Positions 1-13,707 of a stretch of 64,000 bases of DNA are shown one piece after another. Each line of letters starts with the position of its first letter. Position 1 is the stretch's first letter. Under the pieces are notes generated by a model, which saw nothing but the letters and a program-made list of their open reading frames with translations, did no database searches and was not told the DNA's origin. Both the position numbers and the translations under genes were made by a program. The DNA lies in contig RFGF01000115.1 in the NCBI GenBank assembly GCA_003695915.1, forward strand, positions 32,194 through 96,193. Direction: 5' to 3'. This DNA is from Nitrospirota bacterium. Its GTDB lineage: Bacteria; Nitrospirota; Nitrospiria; Nitrospirales; UBA8639.

Positions 1-2118
<2,118 letters not shown>

Positions 2119-2160
2119 TCCATCATGCTCGCGTTCCAAGGAAGGCGTAAGCAGCGGTGA

Positions 2161-2592
2161 ATGGCTCCTTCTCCGGAGCCGTGGACATGGAAATCACGAG
2201 TGGACAGAGTGGAGTTGGGATATATCCTCCTTGTCGGAACAGGTGGGTTTTTGGGTTCCGTGGCCCGATTTCTCGTCTCCGGATTGGTCCATCGGCTGTT
2301 TCCCTTTACCACGTTTCCCTATGGAACGCTCGTCGTCAATCTCCTCGGGTGTTTGCTCATCGGGTTTTTAGGCGGTCTCTTAGAAATACGTCAGGTCCTC
2401 GATCCCTCCCAACGGGCTTTCGTGTTGATCGGCGTCTTGGGCGGCTTTACCACATTTTCCACTTTTGCGTATGAAACGCTGGGATTGCTGCATGCAGCGG
2501 AATTTGGCCGATCGCTGTTCAATATCGGAGCCCATATCGTACTAGGACTCGGAGCTGCATGGTTGGGCTACTTCTGGGCTCAGTACGTGTGA
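2161..2592 (+). CDS. crcB: Fluoride channel CrcB/Fluc
   Basis: Small inner-membrane fluoride exporter that works as a dual-topology dimer. Four hydrophobic helices are visible. The family motifs are intact: the glycine-rich GTGGFLGSVARF in helix 1, PYGTLVVNLLG in helix 2, and GGFTTFSTFAYE in helix 3, which carries the TTFSTF break that binds the central sodium ion. At 143 aa it is slightly longer than usual. GTG codons at 2200 and 2209 would remove a non-conserved 13-16 residue N-terminal tail, so the true start is uncertain. No fluoride riboswitch fits in the 42-bp space upstream. The DUF190 gene directly downstream is a common partner of crcB. Confidence 0.93.
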   Translation: MAPSPEPWTWKSRVDRVELGYILLVGTGGFLGSVARFLVSGLVHRLFPFTTFPYGTLVVNLLGCLLIGFLGGLLEIRQVLDPSQRAFVLIGVLGGFTTFSTFAYETLGLLHAAEFGRSLFNIGAHIVLGLGAAWLGYFWAQYV

Positions 2593-2599
2593 GGGCGCG

Positions 2600-2959
2600 A
2601 TGATTTTGCCCAAGCAGGGACATTTGCTGCGCATTTTTATCGGGGAGAGCGATCGGCATGATGGCATGCCGCTGTATGAATGGATTATTGAAGAGGCACG
2701 TCGCTTCGGACTGGCTGGAGCGACCGTGTTGAGAGGGCTCCAAGGGTTCGGAGCCCATAGTCGCGTCCATACTGCTCGTGTGCTTCGTTTGTCGACCGAT
2801 TTGCCCATTGTCGTGGAGCTCGTCGATACCCAGGAAAAGATCGAAGCGTTTCTGCCCATTGTGGATGCCGTGGTCGAAGAGGGCTTAGCGACGGTGGAAA
2901 AGGTAGAAATCCGATGGTATCGCCACGGATGCTCAAATCAAGCCCGGTCGGAACCATGA
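2600..2959 (+). CDS. DUF190 family protein
   Basis: A 119-aa soluble protein of the DUF190 family. Its beta-alpha-beta layout resembles PII-like/ACT ferredoxin folds. The characteristic stretches are LLRIFIGESDRHDGMPLYEW near the N-terminus and GATVLRGLQGFGAHS around residues 40-55, followed by LPIVVELVDT and an E-rich helix. It starts 7 bp after the crcB stop. DUF190 genes very often sit next to crcB and are presumed to help regulate or sense fluoride or related ions, but no biochemical role is established. Family assignment is confident; function is not. Confidence 0.85.
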   Translation: MILPKQGHLLRIFIGESDRHDGMPLYEWIIEEARRFGLAGATVLRGLQGFGAHSRVHTARVLRLSTDLPIVVELVDTQEKIEAFLPIVDAVVEEGLATVEKVEIRWYRHGCSNQARSEP

Positions 2960-3075
2960 CGTGCTGTTCGATGTGTGTGAGACGTGGTTTCCCCAGGAAA
3001 TGGTCGAGGACTCATCAGCGCTCGCTCGCACCTCGGTGTGAGTCGAGGTTTCCAGATAGTTGGGACGAGTTAGCG

Positions 3076-4347
3076 TTAGGATTCGAATCCGACGGCCGAC
3101 GGTTCGGTGGGAACTTCGCGGGCAGTGTCTTCTTTGATGATGTGAACGCTCTTAATGGTTTTCTCGTCAGCATCGTGAACGACAAGTCGACAGTTACCGA
3201 TGACGACTTGTTCTCCGACGGCGGGAATGTGTCCAAGATGCTCCAATAACAGTCCACTGATCGTGTTTTGTTCTTCATCGAGCTCCACTTTTAAAAACTC
3301 GTTGATTCGTCTGACCTCGGTTCGCCCATCGACCAGAATTTGATTCTTGCCGGTGCGCTTGATGAGTTCTTCAGAAATATCACCTTCATCGAGGATTTCT
3401 CCGACCACTTCTTCGAGAAGGTCTTCTGCGGTCACGAGTCCCAAGACACCGCCGAACTCGTTGACGACGATGGCAATATGGCGCTTTTCTCGTTGAAATT
3501 GCTTGAGTAAATCGTCGGCAGGTTTCCCGGCGGGAACGAACAACGGGGGCTTGGCAAGATCTTTGAGCCTGACATCGACATGTCCTTGGGCTAATTCCAC
3601 GAGAGCATGATTTCGATAGAGAATCCCGCAAATATTATCGACATTGCCTTCATAGACGGGAATTCGTGAATATTTAGATTTGAATAATTGTTCACGAGCC
3701 TCTCCGAGCGTCAGAGTGCCGTCCAGCGTGAACATATAAATTCTCGGCGTCATGACGTCTTCAGCCGTGATGTCGTTGAGATGGAACACGTTCTTGATCA
3801 TCTTCACTTCATCGGATTCGAGAACTCCTGCCTTTCCGCCGGCTTCCAACATGATTTTGAGTTCTTCTTCTGTCACAAACGGCACCGTTAATCCTCGTCC
3901 CCCGGTCATCTTGAGAATCAATGGTTCGAGGAGATAGAGAAACGGTGAGAAAAGCTGCTCGAGCCAATAAATGGGATAGGCCATCAACTGCACGGCGGTC
4001 ACAGCATGTTTGGCGCACAAGGTTTTCGGGATGATTTCACCGAATAACAAGACGAGAAACGTCAACAATCCGGTGGCAACGGCGACGGCTTGAGAGCCGA
4101 ACAAGTTGATGGCAATAATCGTCGCCATGGATGCCGCCATGATATTGACCAAGTTGTTTCCAATGAGAATGGTCGACAACAGGCGCTGAGGATTGTGGCG
4201 GAGAAAGTGCGCAAGTTTAGCCGCTCGTCGTCCATCTTGTGCCAAGGCCTGAAGGCGAGTCTCTGGAACCGAGAAAAAGGCGATTTCTGCGCCTGAAAAA
4301 AAGGCGGAAAGCGCGATGCAGAAAATAACCGCGACGATCTCCAACAT
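3076..4347 (-). CDS. CorC/HlyC-family membrane protein (DUF21, CBS pair, transporter-associated domain)
   Basis: A 423-aa integral membrane protein. Residues 1-180 form a DUF21 (CNNM-type) domain with about four membrane helices and the conserved [12 protein letters not shown] start and GNNLVNI motif. A tandem CBS pair follows at roughly 200-320 ([32 protein letters not shown]). A CorC_HlyC domain closes the protein at about 335-410. Family members are linked to magnesium or cobalt efflux and resistance; the old hemolysin name is misleading. The gene converges on the DUF190 gene with about 115 bp between the stops, and no strong terminator is seen there. Confidence 0.9.
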   Translation of the reverse strand: MLEIVAVIFCIALSAFFSGAEIAFFSVPETRLQALAQDGRRAAKLAHFLRHNPQRLLSTILIGNNLVNIMAASMATIIAINLFGSQAVAVATGLLTFLVLLFGEIIPKTLCAKHAVTAVQLMAYPIYWLEQLFSPFLYLLEPLILKMTGGRGLTVPFVTEEELKIMLEAGGKAGVLESDEVKMIKNVFHLNDITAEDVMTPRIYMFTLDGTLTLGEAREQLFKSKYSRIPVYEGNVDNICGILYRNHALVELAQGHVDVRLKDLAKPPLFVPAGKPADDLLKQFQREKRHIAIVVNEFGGVLGLVTAEDLLEEVVGEILDEGDISEELIKRTGKNQILVDGRTEVRRINEFLKVELDEEQNTISGLLLEHLGHIPAVGEQVVIGNCRLVVHDADEKTIKSVHIIKEDTAREVPTEPSAVGFES

Positions 4348-5409
4348 AAATGGTTACAGTGAAAGAATCGACATGGAAGGCGTGGGGTCATGTAGCGAGC
4401 AAGGCACCTGCCCGAGTGCAGCGCTTGCCCTCGAATGACAATGGGATAATCGAGGGAGGAAAGTTAGGAAGAAACGAAGCCAGATTTTTAACAACCGTCT
4501 TGGGCCGTCTTCATCCATATGTAAAATTACCATAGCATATTGCCGAATATCCTGGCAATAAAAATCCAAGAGGCAATCGGTCCGGCATCCTACGGTTCTG
4601 CATAATTGCAGCGGGCTCGAGTGTATTCAGATTGTCACGGTTTGGCTACGCTCCATGCCTTTGACTCGGAAGAAAATGTATCTCCTTGAACGCTGTAGCC
4701 CAGTGCCACTTCAGATGAGACTGCGACGATTCTCCCTGTATGATATCAGCTAGCGAATCGTTTTTGAAATTCCCGAGCCTTATCGAAGATAACAAACGGT
4801 CGTTCCGCTGGGGGCCCAAGGGTTTTTCTTGTAATGTAATGGGGCCGCTCGATGGTCCAGCATGGTGAAGACGGCGCTGGGCTGGATGCGATGATGCCAA
4901 GAGCGTTGGTTGACTGAATAAGATACATCGATCATGAGTCCAGTGTGAGTCCAAAGATGCGAGGGCGCGGTCCCTTGATGCGTACAAAGACCCCACCTTG
5001 CGCATCAAGGTGCTCCATGTGAATGAGACAGTCAAACGCTAGGAATCTCCGAACTGTTAGTAAACTGTTATCAATAGATGCCTATCGGATCGTTTGCCAC
5101 TGACCGTTTTGTTTTCGCGCCATCCCAGTTCAGACCAGGAAATCAGGTTTCGCTACGCAACCGGGAGTGAACGATATGCGTTGAGAAGCAAACGGTCATG
5201 AGTCGACGCCCAGCTTGTCAGAATCACGACCAACCGTCCATGCCGAATTTATCGAACAGAACCGACTTGGCTTTTGCGATGGAACGCCGTGACGATTTCC
5301 TCGCAATCTGTTCCAATGCGAGCGGAAGCTGTGAACCATGCCCATGAAACTCGGACGGCGAACATTGATTTGGATGGAAGCTGAAAAATACTTTGACAAA
5401 CCGAAGAGA
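4348..5409. other. 1.06-kb stretch without a supported gene
   Basis: Both strands are open only in short frames, up to 129 codons on the minus strand at 4646-5035. None of these shows a recognisable domain, a convincing ribosome binding site or normal protein composition. No tRNA, rRNA or direct repeat was found by eye. It may hold the promoters of the corC-like gene or decayed sequence. Confidence 0.5.
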
Positions 5410-6642
5410 TCAAAGGCTGGAAAGCGCAGTTTTGGGTTCGAAGCGATAACACTGTCGACTCAACACCGGATAAACGGTAAAGATCGGTGTGCTATGAGGC
5501 ACGACCGCTGAATCGACCCCTGGACTTAATTGAAGATGCATATTGACAAAGTTAAAGCTCAATCCTTCTTGCCACGGTTCTGTCAACGATTGCGCATAGG
5601 ATTCAACTTTATCGGAGGCATAGGTTCGAGTCATCAGCCCTGATCCACCCAGCAGTCCGTACTCGTGTAAATCGGGTGCTCCTTGGATTAACAGTGAGAT
5701 CACCGAGGCATCGAACCATACCTTGAAGTTACAACTGATTTGGATGAAAGGACCAAGGCTCCCGGTGTGCTCGAGCACGGCCAAGGGATAGGTAAATTCT
5801 GGCGGAATATGCGAGGAGGTTTCGGTAGACGACACTGGGAATTCCTGGTCCTTCACTCCTGAAACGGAGACAAAAAGCAGATGGGGATCATCTAAAGGGA
5901 TGTCGAGTACTTGCCCATCGTGGTAACTGCACAACTTGCCTAATTCGTATCGAAGAGGAAACGAATACCCCATCTTGGTATAAAAGATTCGGATGCCGGC
6001 TTCAAGGGGGTCTTCCGGTGTCCGGCTGATTTTGAGATCAAATGGAAGCATCATGTGGAAGGCATTGGTTCTGGCATTCATAAATGGTGCACAGGCTCCG
6101 GGAAATTCTTTCTGCACAGCAGGATTATCCGGGTCAAATTTTCTAGGCATCCCTCCAAAATGCTGGGCAGTTTTAGATTCTTTCGAAAGTCGGTATTTGT
6201 TTTGATAATAGGCGGCCGCTCGTCTTTGGGCGACATCCAAAAAATACTCTGGAATATCGGTTTCGACAATGAGCCGTTGGCGTTCGAAGCCGGTTGGCCG
6301 ACTCGGCTTCATCGCTTCATTATAGGTAGCGAGGTCCGCTTGGGTTTTTTTGATTTCGTACTCAAGATCTTGCCGAAGCTCGGGTGAGTGGTAGCGGGTG
6401 GAAGGGAGCAATTGAAGAGCCCGTTGCAGCAATTCGAGCTTGAGGGTGTATCGTTTCGGTTCAGCGGCAATGGCCTGCGCCGTTGCCATGATCAGGTTGA
6501 ATTGCTCTTCCGGCAACAGACCAAGGGCGGCCAGGTCGTGCTCCTTGATAAATGTCAACGCCAACGGGCCAAAGGCTTCTTCTCGCCTCAGCCCGAGTGT
6601 GAGAAGATAATGTAAATATGAGCGAGCTTCTTGTTCCGTCAT
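5410..6642 (-). CDS. Conserved-looking hypothetical protein, 410 aa
   Basis: I do not recognise this protein. It has no signal peptide or membrane helix. The N-terminal 150 residues are helical and leucine-rich. The remainder has the alternating hydrophobic pattern of a beta-rich globular domain, with stretches such as NFKVWFDASVISLLIQG and VYPVLSRQCYRFEP. Composition is that of a normal cytosolic protein and the frame stays open for 1.2 kb, which supports a real gene. The ATG at 6642 is preferred over the TTG at 6648 because an AGAGG sits 8 nt upstream of it. The 1-kb gap downstream and a short divergent space upstream isolate it, so context gives no hint of function. Confidence 0.7.
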   Translation of the reverse strand: MTEQEARSYLHYLLTLGLRREEAFGPLALTFIKEHDLAALGLLPEEQFNLIMATAQAIAAEPKRYTLKLELLQRALQLLPSTRYHSPELRQDLEYEIKKTQADLATYNEAMKPSRPTGFERQRLIVETDIPEYFLDVAQRRAAAYYQNKYRLSKESKTAQHFGGMPRKFDPDNPAVQKEFPGACAPFMNARTNAFHMMLPFDLKISRTPEDPLEAGIRIFYTKMGYSFPLRYELGKLCSYHDGQVLDIPLDDPHLLFVSVSGVKDQEFPVSSTETSSHIPPEFTYPLAVLEHTGSLGPFIQISCNFKVWFDASVISLLIQGAPDLHEYGLLGGSGLMTRTYASDKVESYAQSLTEPWQEGLSFNFVNMHLQLSPGVDSAVVPHSTPIFTVYPVLSRQCYRFEPKTALSSL

Positions 6643-6798
6643 GTCCAATGCCTCTCTCCGACCATTCTAGGGAAACCGAAGTGGAGGGGCAAGGGTGACC
6701 GTCGAGCAAACCACGTACGAGGGACAGCAACCGGCTATCTGAGCTATCCATTATGAGGATATGTGGGCATAGACGGATTCCTATGGTAGGATAAGCAT

Positions 6799-7236
6799 GT
6801 GTTGGGGACGTCTCTTGTTCTTCTTGTCGCGCTTATCGGGATAACGAGCAGTGGGCTGTCTTACGCTGGCGTTTCAGGCGCGATCGAATCCGTGATGCAA
6901 GAGGCCCATCAGACCGTTGAAAAGGTTTCCACGCTGGCAGAAGAAAAACAGGAGCGTTTCAAAGAACAGCTGCAAGGCCAGATTGAAAAATTAGAGCGGG
7001 AGATCGAACGGTTACGGCAAGAAGCCAGTTCGCTTCAAGATGATGATGTACGGCTCAAACTTGAACCACAACTTGAAATATTGCAAGCTCAAAAGGAAGC
7101 TATTATTTTGAGACTGAACAAGATCCGGGAAGGAAGCGGTGAAGCGTGGAAGGAATTAAAGCAGGGATTGCTGAATGCGCTGGAAGATCTTAAACAATCC
7201 ATTGAACGGGCCTCTCAGGCCTTGCAACGACAGTAA
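6799..7236 (+). CDS. Small exported coiled-coil protein
   Basis: 145 aa starting with GTG. Residues 1-23 are a classic signal peptide (hydrophobic LVLLVALIGI core, cleavage likely after LSYA). The rest is almost entirely charged alpha helix with heptad-like spacing (KLEREIERLRQEASSL), predicting a periplasmic coiled coil. There are no cysteines and no lipobox. The function is unknown; it could be an OmpH/Skp-like or structural envelope protein, but no family motif supports that. It precedes mutS2 by about 130-160 bp, and that space carries an imperfect inverted repeat (GACAAGA at 7254 and TCTTGTC at 7279). Confidence 0.7.
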   Translation: MLGTSLVLLVALIGITSSGLSYAGVSGAIESVMQEAHQTVEKVSTLAEEKQERFKEQLQGQIEKLEREIERLRQEASSLQDDDVRLKLEPQLEILQAQKEAIILRLNKIREGSGEAWKELKQGLLNALEDLKQSIERASQALQRQ

Positions 7237-7399
7237 TTCATGGATGTTTCTTTGACAAGACATGAGTCCCGTCAAGTCTCTTGTCTCTTCCCTCGGTTTT
7301 AGATCCCTCGCCGGCTAGATTTCCCACCTGGCCCGATGCGTAGATTGTCCTTTCAAATTAAAAATTCAAGTGATCGATGAACTTGCGGTGTTTAGAAAG

Positions 7400-9814
7400 A
7401 TGAATGATTCGCTTCAGGAACAAACGCGTCGTGCACTCGAATGGGATACTTTGCTGGAAACACTATCGACTGAGGCCAGGTCCACTCTGGGGCAGATCCG
7501 ATGTCGCCAGTTATCGCTGGATGCCGACCTCGCGTCTGCGCGGATGCGTCAAAGCGAGACACAAGAAATGTTGGAGGTGTTCAATCGCATACCCAATTTT
7601 CCCGCTTTGGCAGTCCCAGATGTCTCGAACGTCTTAGCGCGAAGCGCAAAAGGGGGCATATTGGAGGCACAGGAATTACGAGATCTCTCCCGCCTATTGT
7701 GGATGGCCCGAGATGTCAAACAGGGCTTATCCACTCTTGCTGATGAAGTGCCTCGACTCTGGAGTCATGCGCGAGAATTGGAAGAATGCCCATGGGTTCG
7801 CGAAGCCATCGATCACTGCATCGATGAGGATGGGCAGATTCGTGAATCGGCATCACCCGAATTGACGACGTTGTTTCAGCAATCGCAGTCATTGCGACGA
7901 CAGGTTCGCCACCGTGTGGAATCTCTTTTAGCGTCGGGTCGATTTGACGAGGTCCTTCAAGGACGGTATTACGCTGAACGTGCCAATCGCTATGTCCTGC
8001 CCATCAAAACGGAAAAGCAGCAGCATGTGCCAGGAATCGTTCATGACGTGTCGAGCAGCGGCGCCACGGTCTTTCTCGAACCGCGCGAGTTTGTGGAATT
8101 GAACAATGCCGTTCGAACGGCGGATCTACAACTCGAACATGCGATTCGACGGCTACTGCATGAGCTATCGGCAATGATTGGGGCTCACCATGTCGCAATC
8201 GCAAAAAATGTGGATATTCTCGTCGAGCTGGATGTGATCGGGGCTAAAGCCCGGTTGAGCCGAGCGATTCAGGGGCGTCCCGTGCTTTTGAATGATCGCC
8301 AGCATATTGTGCTGAGGCAAGCTCGGCATCCGTTGCTGGCACTGAAAAAAGATCATGTGGTGGCCAATAATCTGACGATGGATGAACAGACTCGCATTTT
8401 GGTGATCTCCGGCCCGAATACCGGCGGGAAAACCGTCACGCTCAAGCTATTGGGCTTGTTCGGCCTAATGGTCAAGGCGGGGATTCTCCTCCCGTGCGAA
8501 GAAGGGTCGGAAATGGCAGTGTTTCAAAATATTTATGCGGATATCGGTGACGCGCAGGATCTTGAACGAAACCTGTCCAGTTTTTCTGCCCATCTTGTTC
8601 ACGTGATCCGCATACTCAATGAACTTCAAGAGACAGGTCAGCAGGCCTTGGCGCTGTTCGATGAGTTGGGGACGTCGACCGATCCCTTGGAAGGTGCGGC
8701 TTTGGCGGAAGCCGTTATCGAACGTCTTAGCGAGATAGGGTGCAAAGTCGCTGTAACCACGCATTTTCCATCGCTGAAGACATTGGCATGGCGACGAGCA
8801 GGCGTATGTAACGTCAGTCACGAATTCGATCTTCACCGCTTCGTGCCGACATATCGATTGGTGGAAGGCTTACCGGGGCAGTCGTCGGCATTGGATATTG
8901 CGGCACGGCTGGGACTCGACGCGAAAATTCTTCGACAAGCGCAGAGCCTCGTTCAACGCAGCGAGCAGACCATGGAGTCTGTATTGCGTGGACTCCACTT
9001 AAAAAATCGGCAATTGGATGAAGAACTCCGAAAAGCGCGAGAAGATCGGCGAGAGGCAGAACGAGTGTTAAATGAAACTTTGGCGATGAGGGAACACATA
9101 CGGGCGACCGAGCAGCGCGAGCGGACGCGCATTCGACAGCGGCTCCAGGCCGAATTGGCTCAAGCGCGTCGGACCATTCACGCAGTGATGGAAGAAGTCA
9201 AGCGAGAAAAGACGCTTCCGCGTATCGATTCAGCCAGGCGACAATTGGCGGATCTCGAGGAAGAAGCCGCCAGGTGGACGGCGAGGAGCGAGCTTCTCTC
9301 CATCGATCAGGCCCGAGAAGGCGATTGGGTCGAACTCCGTCTTTTGGGCCTTTGTGGCCAACTGCTTGAATCCCCGCAAGGAAAGAAATCTGTAAAGATC
9401 CGAGTAGGGAATCGGGAGATCAGCGTAGGGTGCGATCAAATCGCTGGTCGTCTTGAGGTAGTGCCGTCCGACGACCGCGGCGGTCAGGCCGCAGCTGAAT
9501 CTTTGCGAGAGGTGGACGGTCGAACGAGCGGCATCCAACGCCTCCGGACCCCAGACGTGTGCACGAGAGGATTGTCGACGCTTGATGTCAGAGGAAAGTC
9601 GGCAGAAGAAGCGCTCAATGAGACCGTATCTGCATTGGATCGAGCCGTGATCGATGGAACGACGCGGCTTCGCATCATTCACGGTCGGGGTACGGGCAAG
9701 TTGAAAAGCGTGTTGCGAGCCTATTTTGCGGAATCTCCGTATGTGGCGCACTTTCGACCAGGTGAACGGCATGAAGGGGGTGATGGAGCGACCGTGCTGG
9801 AATTGAAGCCATAG
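7400..9814 (+). CDS. mutS2: MutS2 family DNA/ribosome-associated ATPase with Smr domain
   Basis: Homolog of MutS without the mismatch-recognition domain. In other bacteria MutS2 suppresses recombination and/or rescues collided ribosomes. Visible parts are the lever/core region; the P-loop GPNTGGKT (about 338-345 from this start); the Walker B segment ALFDELGTSTDP; a signature TTHFPSLKTLA; a long charged coiled coil; and a C-terminal Smr nuclease domain beginning STLDVRGKSAEEAL and containing the HGRGTGKLK motif. The start is ambiguous: ATG at 7400 matches the usual N-terminus (LEWDTLLE follows closely), while a GTG at 7370 would add 10 residues. No clear Shine-Dalgarno precedes either. The gene is complete and about the usual length. 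Confidence 0.93.
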   Translation: MNDSLQEQTRRALEWDTLLETLSTEARSTLGQIRCRQLSLDADLASARMRQSETQEMLEVFNRIPNFPALAVPDVSNVLARSAKGGILEAQELRDLSRLLWMARDVKQGLSTLADEVPRLWSHARELEECPWVREAIDHCIDEDGQIRESASPELTTLFQQSQSLRRQVRHRVESLLASGRFDEVLQGRYYAERANRYVLPIKTEKQQHVPGIVHDVSSSGATVFLEPREFVELNNAVRTADLQLEHAIRRLLHELSAMIGAHHVAIAKNVDILVELDVIGAKARLSRAIQGRPVLLNDRQHIVLRQARHPLLALKKDHVVANNLTMDEQTRILVISGPNTGGKTVTLKLLGLFGLMVKAGILLPCEEGSEMAVFQNIYADIGDAQDLERNLSSFSAHLVHVIRILNELQETGQQALALFDELGTSTDPLEGAALAEAVIERLSEIGCKVAVTTHFPSLKTLAWRRAGVCNVSHEFDLHRFVPTYRLVEGLPGQSSALDIAARLGLDAKILRQAQSLVQRSEQTMESVLRGLHLKNRQLDEELRKAREDRREAERVLNETLAMREHIRATEQRERTRIRQRLQAELAQARRTIHAVMEEVKREKTLPRIDSARRQLADLEEEAARWTARSELLSIDQAREGDWVELRLLGLCGQLLESPQGKKSVKIRVGNREISVGCDQIAGRLEVVPSDDRGGQAAAESLREVDGRTSGIQRLRTPDVCTRGLSTLDVRGKSAEEALNETVSALDRAVIDGTTRLRIIHGRGTGKLKSVLRAYFAESPYVAHFRPGERHEGGDGATVLELKP

Positions 9815-9827
9815 CCCATGACCGTGC

Positions 9828-10802
9828 TCATGCCCGAGCCAGTTGAACGTTTCGCTGAAACCCGGCATAACGAGCACGGCGAATGGGACTGTGCCGAAAT
9901 GTTTGCCGAAACTCTTCTTCGGTCATCATGCGCAATGTGTCGAGATGAGGATTGAGGGTGAGGGGTGAGGGAGCAAAAGCCGGCTCTTTCGTCGAACGAG
10001 CGTTGACGTTGTAGGGACAAATATCCAAACAGTCGTCGCAGCCGAACATATGGTTGCCGAATTTTCGCTGAATGTCCTGAGGAATCGCCTCTGCGCTCCC
10101 GCGGAATTCGATCGTCCAATACGACAGACATTTGGTGGCATCCACCATATACGGCTCGTCGATCGCTCCCGTGGGGCATGCCTGGATGCAAAGACTGCAC
10201 GATCCGCACAAGTCGGTTCCTGGCTCATCTGCTTCCAATTCCAAGGTAGTCAAGATCTCGCCCAAGACAAGCCAGGAACCGAATTCCGGAGATACCAAGT
10301 TGGAATGTTTGCCGATCCATCCTAAGCCGGCCTGTTGAGCCCAGGCTTTTTCCATAATGGGACCTGTGTCGACGTACTGCTTGTAGGCTGCCGTAGGGGC
10401 GAGCGACTGGATGGCTCGTCTGAGCTGGGTTAGCCGAGCATCCATGATCTCGTGATAGTCCGTGCCCCATGCATAGCGAGCCACCCTGCCGTATCCGGCA
10501 GCCTCATGGGGTTGATGGTCCGAGTAATAATTCAGTCCCACACAAATAATTGAACGGCAACCGGGGAGAACGAGTCGAGGGTCGCTTCGACGCCAGGGGT
10601 TTTTGCCCATCCATTCCATTGTGGCATGCCATCCCCGAGCGAGCCACGTTACCAAACGGTGGAAAAGCATCTCGATGAAGGAAGGTGAAGAACCACCGTC
10701 TACCGATGTTGCGCGTGAGGCATCGGGAATCCGTGCAATGCCGACGGCATCAAACCCCACGCGAAAAGCTTCTTGCTTAATCGCCTCGGTCAGTGTGGCC
10801 AT
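9828..10802 (-). CDS. queG: Epoxyqueuosine reductase QueG
   Basis: Cobalamin-dependent iron-sulfur enzyme that reduces epoxyqueuosine to queuosine in the wobble position of tRNAs with GUN anticodons. The 324-aa protein has the N-terminal DUF1730-type domain and two ferredoxin-type [4Fe-4S] motifs, CGSCSLCIQACPTGAI and CDDCLDICPYN, in the order and spacing of the family. The characteristic WIGKHSNLVSPEFGSW is present. It converges with mutS2 (13 bp between stops). The ATG at 10802 gives a normal length. Confidence 0.94.
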   Translation of the reverse strand: MATLTEAIKQEAFRVGFDAVGIARIPDASRATSVDGGSSPSFIEMLFHRLVTWLARGWHATMEWMGKNPWRRSDPRLVLPGCRSIICVGLNYYSDHQPHEAAGYGRVARYAWGTDYHEIMDARLTQLRRAIQSLAPTAAYKQYVDTGPIMEKAWAQQAGLGWIGKHSNLVSPEFGSWLVLGEILTTLELEADEPGTDLCGSCSLCIQACPTGAIDEPYMVDATKCLSYWTIEFRGSAEAIPQDIQRKFGNHMFGCDDCLDICPYNVNARSTKEPAFAPSPLTLNPHLDTLRMMTEEEFRQTFRHSPIRRARYAGFQRNVQLARA

Positions 10803-10829
10803 TGTCGATTCAGTCGGTCGAGACTGCGC

Positions 10830-11228
10830 TTAGCGGTGAGGCGTGCGGAGGTCAGCTGGAGGAATCGTGTGGCTGCAATTCAACATTACACTGAAGCGCC
10901 CCGAGCAGTGGTCGGTCAAGCATTCGCTGCATGTGCCGACGATGGTCGTTTTCCAATCCGTTTGGCGTTCATCGAATCGGCATTGCGTCCGTCCTGCGCT
11001 AGATACGTCGGCCCAAGGTTCGCTGTATCCTGGAAATTGCGCCACGGTGCACCCGGAGGGGATGGGCACGCGACAGCTTTTGTGTGTTTCTCCTTTGATC
11101 ATGCCGAGATTGCAAATCGATTCGGTCCTGGCCTGCGGCTGAGCGTTGACCGGAGGTATCGTCCCTAAATCCAGACCGGCACAGACCACACCCATGATAA
11201 TCGTTAACGGCAAAAAACAGGAGCGCAT
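10830..11228 (-). CDS. Small cysteine-rich exported protein
   Basis: About 132 aa from the ATG at 11228, chosen because AAGGGA lies about 6 nt upstream. A longer frame from 11333 adds residues that do not look like a leader. It begins with a signal peptide (CFLPLTIIMGVVCAG, cleavage probably after VNA). The mature part contains about eight cysteines, including a CSECLTDHC cluster, suggesting disulfide bonds in the periplasm. I do not recognise the family. It lies just upstream of queG on the same strand, with 27 bp between, and downstream of the HExxH lipoprotein. Confidence 0.55.
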   Translation of the reverse strand: MRSCFLPLTIIMGVVCAGLDLGTIPPVNAQPQARTESICNLGMIKGETHKSCRVPIPSGCTVAQFPGYSEPWADVSSAGRTQCRFDERQTDWKTTIVGTCSECLTDHCSGRFSVMLNCSHTIPPADLRTPHR

Positions 11229-11332
11229 GACCAATCCCTTCTGTGAAAGATCTGCAAAACGCCGACATGCACCGTCATGTATAGCATACTCACCGATGCA
11301 AGGCCACTCCCGTTCAGCCGAGATGCAGGACA

Positions 11333-11884
11333 TTAGCGGGTAGGCACGGAAACTTCGGCAAATTGATCCAAGACCTCATCGATCCAAGATTGCTGGGCAT
11401 CAACATTCAGGCCATGGTTCGTATCGGCGTCGTATTGGGTATTGAGCCGTTGGGCTGTGGCTTTGACCAACATCAGCATCTGGTGTGCATTCCCTCCTTG
11501 TATCGAGAGGACATAATTGGCTTGACGGACGAGCAAACAACTGATCAAGTAGTGAACTTGCTCGTGCGCAAGCAGCATTTGGGATCGTCTCCATTGCTGG
11601 ACATTTTGAGGATGTACCAGTTCATCGAATACCCATGAATGACGTGGGTCGAAGCGAACTTGGAGTCGGTGGTCCGCTGTGTGTTCGCCCGTGATGATGC
11701 TAAATTGCATGGCTGTTTCCGCGCCAGCGTGTTGGGTTCTGGAGGGTTGTTTCGTGTAATCTTGCCAGGTTGGCAATCGATCGGGTACGCAGGAAAGGGG
11801 ACGTGATGATTCAGGGATCCAGTATGGAGTGTGCGTACATGCTGGGAGAGCCAGAGCGAGACTGAGCAAAAGCGTCTGTGTCAT
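11333..11884 (-). CDS. Putative lipoprotein with HExxH motif (DUF922-like)
   Basis: About 183 aa from the ATG at 11884; another ATG at 11902 adds 6 residues. A hydrophobic leader ends in the lipobox LPAC, so the product is probably lipidated. The core carries LLAHEQVHYLIS, an HExxH zinc-site motif in the same context as DUF922 proteins, which are suspected secreted metallopeptidases. The sequence around it (WVFDEL, RRSQMLLAHE) fits that family. Protease activity is an inference from the motif. It sits between the groEL terminator and the cysteine-rich exported protein on the same strand. Confidence 0.65.
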   Translation of the reverse strand: MTQTLLLSLALALPACTHTPYWIPESSRPLSCVPDRLPTWQDYTKQPSRTQHAGAETAMQFSIITGEHTADHRLQVRFDPRHSWVFDELVHPQNVQQWRRSQMLLAHEQVHYLISCLLVRQANYVLSIQGGNAHQMLMLVKATAQRLNTQYDADTNHGLNVDAQQSWIDEVLDQFAEVSVPTR

Positions 11885-11958
11885 TGCTCTACCGGATGGC
11901 ATTGTGATCGACTCGTAGACATCAACGCTTGGACAAAAGCATTTTATTATAATGAAAA

Positions 11959-11984
11959 GGCCTGGAAGGCGCGCCTTCCAGGCC
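11959..11984 (-). terminator. Rho-independent terminator of groES-groEL
   Basis: A perfect 26-bp palindrome built on GGCCTGGAAGGC / GCCTTCCAGGCC lies 33 bp past the groEL stop. On the minus strand the second arm is followed by a short T-run (TTTTC). The plus-strand reading also ends in TTT, so the hairpin may work in both directions. Confidence 0.85.
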
Positions 11985-12016
11985 TTTCTCTCGATGACGC
12001 TGCCTGCGTCCAGGCA

Positions 12017-13684
<1,668 letters not shown>

Positions 13685-13707
13685 TTACCGGATTGAGGGA
13701 TGAAAAG

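Noticed and set aside
2119..2160. Possible fluoride riboswitch before crcB
   Set aside because: Only 42 bp are available and the conserved core of that RNA is not present.
4646..5035. 129-codon minus-strand frame in the large gap
   Set aside because: No ribosome site, no domain, and composition (many W, H, S, R in irregular order) unlike the neighbouring proteins.
9230..9877. 215-codon minus-strand frame
   Set aside because: Antisense to the Smr end of mutS2, without recognisable motif; shadow frame.
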